DNA of 12,956 bases from Treponema sp. GTDB lineage: Bacteria; Spirochaetota; Spirochaetia; Treponematales; Breznakiellaceae. The position numbers were made by a program, and so were the translations under genes. The stretch is from assembly GCA_031278025.1 (NCBI GenBank), contig JAITLF010000131.1, forward strand, positions 1 through 12,956. Direction: 5' to 3'. Numbering within the stretch: the stretch's first letter is position 1; each line of letters begins with the position of its first letter. Positions 1 to 7,309 of this stretch are shown piece by piece. The notes under the pieces are model-generated. The model did no database searches and had not been told where the DNA came from. It saw nothing but the letters and a program-made list of their open reading frames with translations.

Positions 1-90
1 ATGATTTCCATGCCCTTCAAGCTTATCCTCTTTATCCTGGTGGACGGCTGGGGGCTTTTGACGGACCAGATAGTCCGTTCTTTTATATAA
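1..90 (+). CDS. fliP: Flagellar export protein FliP, C-terminal end (partial)
   Basis: Only the last 29 codons and the TAA stop lie in the window. They read MISMPFKLILFILVDGWGLL followed by TDQIVRSFI. The run PFKLILFILVDGW is the conserved last transmembrane segment of FliP, the pore-forming subunit of the flagellar type III export gate. The ATG at base 1 is an internal methionine, not the gene start. FliP normally sits directly upstream of fliQ in the same operon, and fliQ does follow here, but after an unusual 447-base non-coding stretch. The call rests on this short match plus the gene order. Confidence 0.85.
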   Translation: MISMPFKLILFILVDGWGLLTDQIVRSFI

Positions 91-114
91 CGGTGATTTT
101 AGAACGGTGATTTT
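89..114 (+). repeat. 14-base tandem duplication at the fliP stop
   Basis: The 12-mer AACGGTGATTTT occurs at 89-100 and again at 103-114, a 14-base period. The first copy starts inside the fliP stop codon. It looks like a simple duplication at the junction between the gene and the repeat-rich spacer. No function is evident. Confidence 0.6.
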
Positions 115-119
115 CAGCC

Positions 120-187
120 GGGGGGGAGGTATCCCCCCCACGCCGCACACGGTTGCGGCGTACCCCCCTCTGCGGGGACACCCCGCA
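120..187. repeat. Three consecutive perfect 7-bp hairpins downstream of fliP
   Basis: Three perfect inverted repeats follow one another. G7 at 120-126 pairs with C7 at 133-139 (6-base loop). CGCCGCA at 141-147 pairs with TGCGGCG at 154-160 (loop CACGGT). TGCGGGG at 171-177 pairs with CCCCGCA at 181-187 (loop ACA). All stems are very GC-rich. No T-tract follows any of them, so they do not look like intrinsic terminators. They could slow or attenuate transcription, shield the fliP mRNA 3' end, or be part of a mobile repeat unit. The structure is read directly; the role is unknown. Confidence 0.7.
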
Positions 188-190
188 ACG

Positions 191-514
191 CCCCGGGGAC
201 AGACCCCGGCCCCTGGGACGGGCAGGCGTGAGGACGGCCCACGCCCCGGGGACAGACCCCGGTCTTGGGGACAGACCCCTAGCCTTAGGGGACAGGTCCC
301 GGCCCCTGGAACGGGCAGGCGTGAGGACGGCCCACGCCCCGGGAGACCCCAAGGGACAGACCCCGGCCTTGGATCTGGGCCTGGTGGCTCATGCACCTAG
401 GGACAGACCCCCACCCTGGGGACAGACCCCCGGCCTGGGGACAGACCTCGGGTTTGGCGGCTCATGCCCCAGGGACAGACCCCATCCCCTGGAACGGGCA
501 GGCGTGAGGGCGGC
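191..514. repeat. GGGGACAGACCCC repeat array between fliP and fliQ
   Basis: Nine copies of a 13-base near-palindrome GGGGACAGACCCC (exact or with one or two changes) start at 195, 248, 267, 288, 352, 399, 418, 437 and 471. The copies at 193-209 and 246-262 extend to CCGGGG-ACAGA-CCCCGG, a 6-bp stem with a 5-base loop. A longer unit is interspersed. Bases 208-250 and 301-343 match over 43 bases with one difference, and a shorter third copy at 486-514 matches the second with one difference. A further pair shares GGCTCATGC before the core (387-395 and 459-467). The spacing is irregular, so this is not a CRISPR array. Reading frames through it are low-complexity, repeat-derived and lack ribosome binding sites. 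The core resembles extragenic palindromes mobilised by REP-associated (Y1) transposases, but that is an inference. Confidence 0.8.
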
Positions 515-525
515 TGAATGATTAC

Positions 526-530
526 GGAGG
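526..530 (+). promoter_or_regulatory. Shine-Dalgarno for the TTG start of fliQ
   Basis: GGAGG, within a longer GGAGGAGGAA run, lies 7 bases upstream of TTG at 538-540. It is the only good ribosome binding site ahead of fliQ and supports the TTG start. An out-of-frame ATG at 518 opens a 7-codon mini-ORF (MITEEEL, 518-541) whose stop overlaps the fliQ start. Confidence 0.7.
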
Positions 531-537
531 AGGAACT

Positions 538-807
538 TTGAGTATTGGTGATGTAACAAGCCTCCTGCGGGACGGTATATTGGAAGTGCTGCTGCTTGCG
601 GCGCCGCTTTTGATATCCGCCCTGGTGGTAGGGCTGGTGGTGGCTATTTTTCAGGCTACCACGTCAATCCAGGAGCAGACCTTGACCTTCGTGCCCAAGG
701 TTATCGCGATACTTCTGGTACTGGGTTTTCTCGGCGGCTGGATGTTTTCCTCTCTGGGGGACTATACGATACAGCTTTTTAAAATGATTCCGGCAATGGC
801 CCGGTAA
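538..807 (+). CDS. fliQ: Flagellar export protein FliQ
   Basis: FliQ is a small inner-membrane subunit of the flagellar type III export gate, which assembles with FliP and FliR into the export channel at the basal-body centre. The 89-residue product has the family's usual length. It shows two hydrophobic segments (about residues 16-38 and 53-75) separated by the conserved polar loop FQATTSIQEQTLTFVPK. The start is TTG, chosen because GGAGG lies 7 bases upstream and the protein begins as FliQ should (SIGDVTSLLRDG). The fliR gene follows after 19 bases. Oddities are the weak start codon and the repeat array immediately upstream, which may make fliQ expression depend on read-through from fliP or on its own ribosome entry. 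Confidence 0.95.
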   Translation: MSIGDVTSLLRDGILEVLLLAAPLLISALVVGLVVAIFQATTSIQEQTLTFVPKVIAILLVLGFLGGWMFSSLGDYTIQLFKMIPAMAR

Positions 808-826
808 TTCGTCCCGGAGGCTGACG

Positions 827-1639
827 ATGGAAAGCGGTATTATTACCGAATTGCTTAAAGCGGCGCCGGTGTTTTTGCTCATCGCCGTGCGCGCCCTCGC
901 CATGATCGAGACGGCGCCCCTGCTCTCCTCCGAATCGATACCCCAGGTGGCGAAAATTTCCCTCGCGGGATTTGCCGCCTATTCCGCCTTTCCCACCGCC
1001 CTTACCACGGGCTGGGACGCAAGCTACTTCGGCCTGGCCTTTGTGTTTCTCGTAGCCGGGGAAGCCATCATCGGCATCATCCTGGGCTTCTACCTTACCA
1101 TCATCTTTTCCGCGTTTTCAACCGCCGGCCAGTTTTTTTCCCTGCAGATGGGCTTCGGCGCTTCGGAAACCTTCGATCCCCTGTCGCAGGTGGAAAACCC
1201 CCTGATGGGCCAGTACCTGAATCTCGTAGCCATGCTGGTATTTTTGGTTATGGGCGGCTTTCAGGAACTCTTTCTCGGGGGCTTCTGGCGTTCCATAGAA
1301 AGTATCAATATTTTGAATCTGGCCGCGGGCCGGGAGGCGGCGGTCAGACTGCTCCTTGCCGGATTGTCCCGGCTTTTCCTGGACGCCATCATCATCAGCC
1401 TGCCCATTCTGGGAACCTTGTTTCTCACCTCGCTTACCACCGGCCTTATTTCAAAAGCCGCTCCCCAGATCAACATACTTTCGGAAGGTTTTCCCATCTC
1501 GATCACCGTGGCCTTCGTCCTTATCGCCGCGACCATGCCCTTTATGGTGGAGGCGTTTGGCCGGGTAATCGACTCCGGCTGGCGGGCGATAGAAACCCTG
1601 TACACGGAAATGGGGGGCAGAATAGGGGACGCCTTATGA
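827..1639 (+). CDS. fliR: Flagellar export protein FliR
   Basis: FliR is a polytopic membrane subunit of the export gate that packs with FliP and FliQ. The 270-residue product is normal for the family and has about six hydrophobic segments. Recognisable stretches include LIAVRALAMIETAPLLSS near the N-terminus, AGEAIIGIILGFYLTIIFSA, the conserved FSLQMGFGASETFDP loop, and a C-terminal segment containing APQINILSEGFPISI. GGAGG at 816-820 sits 6 bases before the ATG. The stop TGA overlaps the flhB start in an ATGA arrangement (1636-1639), suggesting translational coupling. The 3' end runs into a 9-base tandem repeat shared with the flhB start. Confidence 0.95.
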   Translation: MESGIITELLKAAPVFLLIAVRALAMIETAPLLSSESIPQVAKISLAGFAAYSAFPTALTTGWDASYFGLAFVFLVAGEAIIGIILGFYLTIIFSAFSTAGQFFSLQMGFGASETFDPLSQVENPLMGQYLNLVAMLVFLVMGGFQELFLGGFWRSIESINILNLAAGREAAVRLLLAGLSRLFLDAIIISLPILGTLFLTSLTTGLISKAAPQINILSEGFPISITVAFVLIAATMPFMVEAFGRVIDSGWRAIETLYTEMGGRIGDAL

Positions 1640-1660
1640 TGCTTATGATCCTTATGATGA
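1634..1660 (+). repeat. 9-base tandem repeat over the fliR stop / flhB start
   Basis: TTATGATGC, TTATGATCC and TTATGATGA follow in tandem, so TTATGAT recurs at 1634, 1643 and 1652. The first copy supplies both the fliR stop and the flhB ATG. The repeat multiplies ATG codons in the flhB frame (1636, 1639, 1645, 1654, 1657), giving several possible starts. Confidence 0.7.
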
Positions 1661-2892
1661 TAGTGAGAAGTGAGAAGTTAGGAGTGAGAAGTGGAAGATT
1701 GATGTTTGCGGGTTTCCGGGGGGCAACACGTAAAACGAAATCCTCACCCCTCACTCCTAACTTCCGCTGTTCGGAAGAATACCTGGCCGCGCTGAACCTC
1801 GACCTGCAGTGGTTTGCGGCGGAAGACGAGGGCCGTACCGAGGAACCGTCCGAGTACAAGATACGGAAGGCCCGGGAAGAGGGGCGGGTTGCCAAGAGCC
1901 AGGAACTTATCGGGGCGCTGGTTCTGCTGTTCCCGGCGCTCGCGCTCCTCATTCTGGCGCCCTATATGCTGAGGACCTGTGTGGACATGATACGCTTCTA
2001 TTTTCTCCGGGCGGTAGAACTGGACCCGGTTAAAGACGGGATAGTTATGGAAGCGTTTATAAATTACTTTGTACGGCTGGTGCTGCCTATTGTGTCGGTT
2101 GCCATGGCTGCCGCCATTTTCGCGAATCTCGTGCAGACCGGTTTCCTCTTTACGGCAAAGCCGCTTGTCCCCAACTTCTCGAAGATCGTGCCCCACTTTG
2201 GGCAGTATTTACAGCGGACCCTGTTTTCCGTGGACGGACTTTTCAACTTTGCCAAGAGCCTGGTCAAGATGGCTATAATAGGCGGCGTGGCGTTTCTCCT
2301 GATCCGATCCCGGATAGAGGAACTTGCCAATCTCCAGCGCATGAATTTCTGGACCGGCATAACGCTGGTAGCGTCCCTCGCGATACAGCTTTTAATCTTC
2401 TGCGCGCTGCTCTTGCTCGTGCTTTCCATACCAGACTATATGTTCCAGCGCTGGCGCTACCGTGAGTCTTTAAAGATGAGCCGGGAAGAGGTCAAGGAAG
2501 AACGGAAGATGTACGAGGGAGACCCCCAGATCCGTAACCGCATCCGGCAGCGGATGCGGGAACTTATGGCGAAAAACATGATCGCCAATGTGCCCAAGGC
2601 GGATGTGGTTGTCACAAACCCGACCCACTTCGCCGTGGCCCTGGAATATGACCGGGAGACCATGCCCGCCCCCCGGGTAAGCGCCAAGGGGCAGGACGAG
2701 ATGGCCCTGCGCATCAGGGAAATTGCCCGGGAATACGAGGTGCCCATTGTGGAGAACAAGCCGCTTGCCCGGGCCCTGTACGCGGAAACCGAGGTGGGGG
2801 AAATTATCCCCATCGCGTATTACGAGGTGGTTGCCGCGGTCCTGGGCAAGGTAATGGCCCTGAACGAAAAGCGCCGCAGGGCGAGCGCGTAG
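1636..2892 (+). CDS. flhB: Flagellar export switch protein FlhB with N-terminal in-frame insertion
   Basis: FlhB is the export-gate component that switches secretion from rod/hook proteins to filament proteins after cutting itself. The frame encodes 418 residues, longer than the usual 350-380. The recognisable FlhB starts near residue 55 (LDLQWFAAEDEGRTEEPSEY) and continues with the basic helix KIRKAREEGRVAKS. Four hydrophobic segments follow (about 91-110, 143-165, 208-224 and 241-264), then a cytoplasmic domain with the self-cleavage motif NPTH at 328-331. The first ~50 residues are atypical and are encoded by a 9-base tandem repeat and a palindromic element (1663-1764). The start at 1636 is preferred because it overlaps the fliR stop and has AGGGGA upstream at 1624-1629. 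An internal ATG at 1702 with GGAAG ahead is an alternative. No ATG lies between the element and the conserved core, so part of the element is probably translated either way. Confidence 0.93.
   Translation: MMLMILMMIVRSEKLGVRSGRLMFAGFRGATRKTKSSPLTPNFRCSEEYLAALNLDLQWFAAEDEGRTEEPSEYKIRKAREEGRVAKSQELIGALVLLFPALALLILAPYMLRTCVDMIRFYFLRAVELDPVKDGIVMEAFINYFVRLVLPIVSVAMAAAIFANLVQTGFLFTAKPLVPNFSKIVPHFGQYLQRTLFSVDGLFNFAKSLVKMAIIGGVAFLLIRSRIEELANLQRMNFWTGITLVASLAIQLLIFCALLLLVLSIPDYMFQRWRYRESLKMSREEVKEERKMYEGDPQIRNRIRQRMRELMAKNMIANVPKADVVVTNPTHFAVALEYDRETMPAPRVSAKGQDEMALRIREIAREYEVPIVENKPLARALYAETEVGEIIPIAYYEVVAAVLGKVMALNEKRRRASA
1663..1764. repeat. Inverted-repeat (REP/MITE-like) element inserted in flhB
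   Basis: GAAGTTAGGAGTGAG at 1674-1688 is perfectly repeated in inverted form at 1750-1764 (CTCACTCCTAACTTC), 15 bp, enclosing 61 bases. GTGAGAAG occurs directly three times at the left side (1663, 1670, 1684). The element lies between the flhB start and the conserved coding core, and keeps the frame open. It encodes RSEKLGVRSG and KSSPLTPNF, residues unlike FlhB. This looks like a palindromic repeat that landed in, and was tolerated by, the gene. Other genomic copies would confirm mobility but cannot be seen here. Confidence 0.7.
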
Positions 2893-2902
2893 GAGATAGA
2901 GT

Positions 2903-5017
2903 ATGGCTGATATTGCCCGGTCCGGCGGGTCTCCGGTGTCCAACAGAATAAGCGCGATATTCGGCAACCAGCGGGATATGGTCATCGCCTTTATGGTGGT
3001 GGCGGTAGTGATCATGCTGATCATTCCGCTTCCCACAGTGCTTCTGGATATGCTTATGGCCATGAACCTGGTACTGTCACTGCTCATCCTGCTTATTGTA
3101 ATGTACACAAAAAAGCCCACGGATTTCAGCAGTTTTCCTACCCTGCTCCTCGTTGTCACCGTGTTCGGCCTGGCCCTTAACGTTTCTTCTACCCGGCTCA
3201 TCCTCACCAGGGGCGCGGCCTTTGACGGCAGGATGATCCGGGCCTTCGCGACCTTTGTCGTCGGTTCCGGCGGCACCGAGGGCCTTGTGGTAGGGCTTAT
3301 CATTTTCATCGTGATCCTCGCGGTACAATTACTGGTTATCACCAAGGGTTCTACCCGCATCGCCGAAGTGGCCGCCCGGTTCGCCCTGGACGCCATGCCG
3401 GTAAAACAGATGGCCATAGAAACCGAGTACAATTCCGGCGGCATTACCGAGGAGGAATCCCAGGCAAAGAAGATGGAACTTCAGCGGGAACTGGACTTCT
3501 ACGGCAACATGGACGGTTCCAGCAAATTTGTGTCCGGAAACGTAAAGGCCGGTATTTTTATTACCGTCATCAATATTTTGGGCGGGATCATCGTAGGGGT
3601 TTCGATCCACGGCGAACCCGTCGCCCAGGCCCTGGGAACCTATATCGCCTTTACCATCGGCGACGGCCTCCTCTCCCAGTTCCCGGCGCTGCTTGTATCC
3701 ACCGCCACCGGCATCCTCGTAAGCCGCAGCGGAGGAAGCGGCACCCTGGGCGAAGAAATCGCCGGCCAGTTCTCCCGGGACGAGCGTATATTCTGGATCG
3801 GCGCGGTAGTGCTGGGCGGGTTTGCCCTGCTTCCGGGTTTTCCCTGGTACGTGCTTATCCCCATGGCCGGATTGCTGGCGTTTACCGCTTTCAGGATTCA
3901 CAGATCAAGGCGGAAAGAGTTAAGCTACGCCGACGCCGCGGCAAAGGCGGACGCGAAGAAGGCCCGGGAAGAAAGCGGGGAGATGTCGCCGGTGGTTCCC
4001 CTTGATCCGCTCTCCCTGGAACTGGGCTACGGCCTTATCCCCCTGGTGGACAGGGACAAGGGCGCGGAATTGCTGGAACGCATAACCTCGATACGCCGGG
4101 AGTCCGCCCTGGACCTGGGGCTGGTAATACCCCGGATACGCATCATCGACAACATACGGCTTGAGCCGTCGGAGTACTGTTTCAAGATCAAGGGCGTCGA
4201 TGTGGGCCGGGGGAAGATACGCATGGGCTACTACCTGTGCATCAACCCCGGCGGCGTCACCGGGGAAATCTCCGGCGAAAAAACACGGGATCCCGCGTTC
4301 GGACTCCCGGCGGTGTGGATCGGCGAGGACAGACGGGACGAGGCGGAACGGGCGGGGTATACCGTCGTCGATCCTTCGTCGATAATTGTCACGCACCTTA
4401 CGGAGATCATCAAACGGTGCGCGGCGGAAATTCTGGGCCGCCAGGACACCCAGGGCATTCTGGACACCCTGAAAAAGGAATACCCCGCCGTTGTTGAGGA
4501 AGCGCAGAAAACCTTAAGCCTTGGGGAAATACAAAAGGTGCTTCAATCCCTGCTCAGGGAACGGGTGTCCATCCGCAATATGGTTGCCATTCTGGAGGCA
4601 TTGGCGGATTACGGCCCCATCACCAAAGATGTGGGCTTCCTTACCGAGAAGGCCCGGCAGGCGCTGGCCCGGCAGCTCTGCCTGCAATACGCGGATGAGA
4701 ACCGGGTGCTGCGGGTACTTACCCTGGAACAGTCCCTGGAACAAAAGATAGTGGAAACCCGGGTGGAGACTTCTTCCGGGGTAATATCCGCCCTGGACCC
4801 GCCTGTCCAGCGGGCCTGGATCAAGGCGCTTTCCCGGTCCGTGGCGGCCATGCATGAGCAGGGCTGGACCCCCGTTGTGCTTACCAGCGAGCAGGCCCGG
4901 CGCCTGGTAAAACATTCTTCGGAACGTGAATTGCCCGAACTGGTGGTATTGTCGGTTCCGGAAATCGTGAACGATGTAACGGTGGAGGCGGTAGGAGAAA
5001 TACGCATAGAAAGTTAA
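2903..5017 (+). CDS. flhA: Flagellar export gate protein FlhA
   Basis: FlhA is the large export-gate protein whose cytoplasmic nonamer ring receives substrates and chaperones and helps couple proton flow to secretion. The product has 704 residues, typical of the family. The N-terminal half (about residues 25-330) holds eight or so membrane segments. The FHIPEP family signature is present as RIAEVAARFALDAMPVKQM (152-170), followed by the conserved loop DFYGNMDGSSKFVSG (198-212). A charged linker (about 332-360) leads to the soluble C-terminal domain, which ends in a short acidic tail. AGGAGA at 2891-2896 precedes the ATG, and only 10 bases separate it from flhB. No disruption is seen. Confidence 0.97.
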   Translation: MADIARSGGSPVSNRISAIFGNQRDMVIAFMVVAVVIMLIIPLPTVLLDMLMAMNLVLSLLILLIVMYTKKPTDFSSFPTLLLVVTVFGLALNVSSTRLILTRGAAFDGRMIRAFATFVVGSGGTEGLVVGLIIFIVILAVQLLVITKGSTRIAEVAARFALDAMPVKQMAIETEYNSGGITEEESQAKKMELQRELDFYGNMDGSSKFVSGNVKAGIFITVINILGGIIVGVSIHGEPVAQALGTYIAFTIGDGLLSQFPALLVSTATGILVSRSGGSGTLGEEIAGQFSRDERIFWIGAVVLGGFALLPGFPWYVLIPMAGLLAFTAFRIHRSRRKELSYADAAAKADAKKAREESGEMSPVVPLDPLSLELGYGLIPLVDRDKGAELLERITSIRRESALDLGLVIPRIRIIDNIRLEPSEYCFKIKGVDVGRGKIRMGYYLCINPGGVTGEISGEKTRDPAFGLPAVWIGEDRRDEAERAGYTVVDPSSIIVTHLTEIIKRCAAEILGRQDTQGILDTLKKEYPAVVEEAQKTLSLGEIQKVLQSLLRERVSIRNMVAILEALADYGPITKDVGFLTEKARQALARQLCLQYADENRVLRVLTLEQSLEQKIVETRVETSSGVISALDPPVQRAWIKALSRSVAAMHEQGWTPVVLTSEQARRLVKHSSERELPELVVLSVPEIVNDVTVEAVGEIRIES

Positions 5018-5087
5018 GAGATCATAATGTCTCTGACGACGGAAAACTAATTTACATTTAATTAATATTGAGGAGAATTAAGTTAAA
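5018..5087 (+). promoter_or_regulatory. AT-rich leader between flhA and flhF
   Basis: This 70-base gap is the most AT-rich stretch in the cluster, notably 5046-5084, in an otherwise GC-rich region. It contains GAGGAG at 5071-5076, a good ribosome binding site for flhF, and a 7-codon ORF (ATG at 5027, TAA at 5048-5050). TTTACA and TAATAT-like hexamers are present, but not at a convincing spacing, so an internal promoter is possible rather than shown. Confidence 0.3.
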
Positions 5088-6344
5088 ATGGACTATTTTA
5101 CGGAACAGGCGCCGACATATACCCAATGCATGGAAAAGATCCGTTCCAAATACGGAGACGGCGCAAAGGTAATGATCAAGAAAACCGTACCGATACGGGG
5201 CGGTTTTCTCAACCTTTTCTCCAGGGAAGGGGTAGAAATGAGCGGAATTGTTTCCGGAAGTCAGCCCAGGTACAACCTCGCTACCCAGACGGCGGTGAGG
5301 AAACCTATTGACTTAAATTCCGCCGAACTGGATGAGGAAAAAAAGAAGCTTATCGCGGCGGCCGGGAAAAACGATCCTACTTTACAGATGCTCTTAAGCG
5401 AGGTGAGGACCATCAAGGAAAAGATCGATTCCGTTTCTGTTTCCGCGGGCGCGGGAACGGTTTCGGCATTCCAGGATCATCCCACCCTGACCAGAATAGA
5501 GAATATACTGAATCAGAACGATTTTACCCCCCGATACCGGACGAATATCATGGACAGGGTGCGTCGGGAATTTTCCCTTGAGGCCCTGGAAGATTTTAAG
5601 GCCGTCGAGGAAAAGGTGGTGGAGTGGATCGGGGAAGGCATACGGATCTACCGGGAAGACCAGTACCAGCGCAAACCCCGGATCGTAGTGCTGGTGGGAC
5701 CGACCGGCGTAGGAAAAACCACCACCATCGCAAAACTTGCCGCAGCGTACATGCTGGGGGAAATCGGGAAGCGGCCCCTGTCGGTACGGATGATCACTAT
5801 CGACAATTTTCGTATCGGGGCGGAGCAGCAAATCGAACGTTACGGTCTGATCATGGGGATCCCGGTGGTAAGCGCCCAAAGTTTCCGGGAACTCAAGGAG
5901 GTCGTCGCAATGAACTCCGAGAACGCCGATCTTATCCTGATCGACACTATAGGCAAGAGTCCCCGTTCTTCGGTAGAGCTTGCCGAAATGAAAGAGATGC
6001 TCAATGCCTGTGGAACGGGCGCCGAGTTCCACCTGGTGTTATCGGCCACCACCAAGTCAAGCGATATTACCGAGGTTTTGAAACAGTACGAGCCTTTTGG
6101 GTACCGGTCGGTAATTATTACCAAGATTGACGAAACGATACGGCTGGGCAATGTGATAAGCGCCCTGTCGGACAGCGGTAAATGTATTTCGTATATCACC
6201 GAAGGCCAGCAGGTACCCAAGGATATCCAGAAGGCGGAAACAATGCGTTTCCTCATCAATTTGGAAGGCTTTACGGTAGACCGGATGAAATTTGAATCGA
6301 TTTTTCCGGCTGATGAATCCGAACATATTCAATGGAGACAATGA
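5088..6344 (+). CDS. flhF: Flagellar placement GTPase FlhF
   Basis: FlhF is an SRP-family (SIMIBI) GTPase that sets the site, and often the number, of polar flagella. The 418-residue product has the family layout: an N-terminal B domain (YFTEQAPTYTQCMEKIRSKY), a variable middle, a helical N domain (about 135-195) and the G domain. Visible GTPase motifs are the P-loop GPTGVGKTT (204-212), TIDNFRIGAEQQIERYG (237-253) with the SRP-GTPase DxxR-type element, DTIGK (286-290) where DTAGR is usual, and TKID (345-348) for guanine recognition. GAGGAG lies upstream after an AT-rich leader. The stop overlaps the start of flhG, whose product is its regulator. The DTIGK variant may alter hydrolysis or partner stimulation; that is inference. 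Confidence 0.95.
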   Translation: MDYFTEQAPTYTQCMEKIRSKYGDGAKVMIKKTVPIRGGFLNLFSREGVEMSGIVSGSQPRYNLATQTAVRKPIDLNSAELDEEKKKLIAAAGKNDPTLQMLLSEVRTIKEKIDSVSVSAGAGTVSAFQDHPTLTRIENILNQNDFTPRYRTNIMDRVRREFSLEALEDFKAVEEKVVEWIGEGIRIYREDQYQRKPRIVVLVGPTGVGKTTTIAKLAAAYMLGEIGKRPLSVRMITIDNFRIGAEQQIERYGLIMGIPVVSAQSFRELKEVVAMNSENADLILIDTIGKSPRSSVELAEMKEMLNACGTGAEFHLVLSATTKSSDITEVLKQYEPFGYRSVIITKIDETIRLGNVISALSDSGKCISYITEGQQVPKDIQKAETMRFLINLEGFTVDRMKFESIFPADESEHIQWRQ

Positions 6345-7300
6345 TGGGAGATCAGGCAGAAAAACTGCGGGAAATGATGCGGAAAAAAAACGAAGACGCC
6401 CGGGAATCACAGCCCGGCGCCGTTTCCGAATCCCGAAACCGGAAGTCCGGCTCGGCGGGCGGCGGTTCCGGTGATAAGCAGGCCAGGGAAGGGAAAAAAA
6501 CCCGGATCGTTACCATTACAAGCGGAAAGGGCGGCGTGGGGAAAACCAATGTCTCCGTCAATATGGCGTTAGCCTACGCCCGCCTGGGGAAAAAAGTCGT
6601 GGTTATGGACGCCGACCTGGGACTGGCCAACGTAAACGTGATTCTCAATATGATCCCCAAATTCAATCTTTACCATGTGATCCGCAAGCAAAAAACCATG
6701 CGGGAAATCATGGTAGATACCGAATACGGTATTTCCATTGTCGCCGGCGCTTCCGGTTTTTCCAAAATAGCCAATCTTTCCGAGGAGGAACGGCAAAATT
6801 TCATTGAAGAGCTGAACACCCTTTCCAGCGCGGACATCATCATTATCGATACTTCGGCGGGCGTTTCAAGCAATGTGCTTGATTTTATCGCCGCCGCCGA
6901 TGACGCGGTAATAATAACCACCCCGGAACCGACGGCGATTACCGACGCCTACGGAATCATCAAAATTATCGCCACCGAAATTGACAGCCTCAACATGGGG
7001 CTTAAACTGGTGGTGAACCGGGCCAAATCCGTGGCAGAGGCGAAAAAGGTGGCGGACCGCATGACCGGTATCGCGGGGCAATTTTTGAACCTCAAGGTGG
7101 AATATTTGGGTTTTATTTACGATGATACTACGGTCTCCCATGCGGTACTCAGGCAGAAGCCCTTCATGGTGATCGATCCAAGGTGCAAGGCGTCCCAGTG
7201 CGTTCAGCACATAGTCGGCCGCATGGAAAAGAGCGATGTCAAGAATACGGGAGGGTTCGGTAACATGCTCAAACGGATATTCGGCCGGGACGCCTCCTAA
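6344..7300 (+). CDS. flhG: FlhG/FleN MinD-type ATPase, regulator of FlhF
   Basis: FlhG (also FleN, YlxH) is a MinD/ParA-like ATPase that limits flagellar number and stimulates FlhF GTP hydrolysis. From the ATG at 6344 the product has 318 residues. It opens with GDQAEKLREMM, matching the DQAxxLR motif known to activate FlhF. A polar linker leads to the deviant Walker A GKGGVGKT (61-68), then MDADLGLANVN (88-98) and IIIIDTSAG (165-173). The C-terminus NMLKRIFGRDAS could form the amphipathic membrane-targeting helix of MinD-like proteins. Starts at 6332, 6341 and 6344 are all in frame; 6344 fits best, with GGAGA at 6334-6338 and a TGATG overlap with the flhF stop. FlhF and FlhG are probably translationally coupled. 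Confidence 0.95.
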   Translation: MGDQAEKLREMMRKKNEDARESQPGAVSESRNRKSGSAGGGSGDKQAREGKKTRIVTITSGKGGVGKTNVSVNMALAYARLGKKVVVMDADLGLANVNVILNMIPKFNLYHVIRKQKTMREIMVDTEYGISIVAGASGFSKIANLSEEERQNFIEELNTLSSADIIIIDTSAGVSSNVLDFIAAADDAVIITTPEPTAITDAYGIIKIIATEIDSLNMGLKLVVNRAKSVAEAKKVADRMTGIAGQFLNLKVEYLGFIYDDTTVSHAVLRQKPFMVIDPRCKASQCVQHIVGRMEKSDVKNTGGFGNMLKRIFGRDAS

Positions 7301-7309
7301 GGGCAGATC

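Noticed and set aside
120..187. Intrinsic terminator after fliP
   Set aside because: The stems are strong, but none is followed by a T-tract, and the operon continues in the same direction with no obvious new promoter.
191..514. CRISPR array
   Set aside because: Repeat spacing is irregular, repeats are short and degenerate, some spacers are themselves repeated, and no cas genes are nearby.
83..521. Three reading frames through the repeat array (83-352 minus; 107-400 and 153-521 plus)
   Set aside because: The translations are low-complexity Pro/Gly/Arg strings that mirror the DNA repeat. They overlap each other on both strands, lack ribosome binding sites and show no recognisable domain.
2470..3444. 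324-codon open frame on the minus strand
   Set aside because: It lies wholly opposite flhB and flhA, which are unmistakable. The translation is compositionally odd with no domain, so it is a GC-driven shadow frame.
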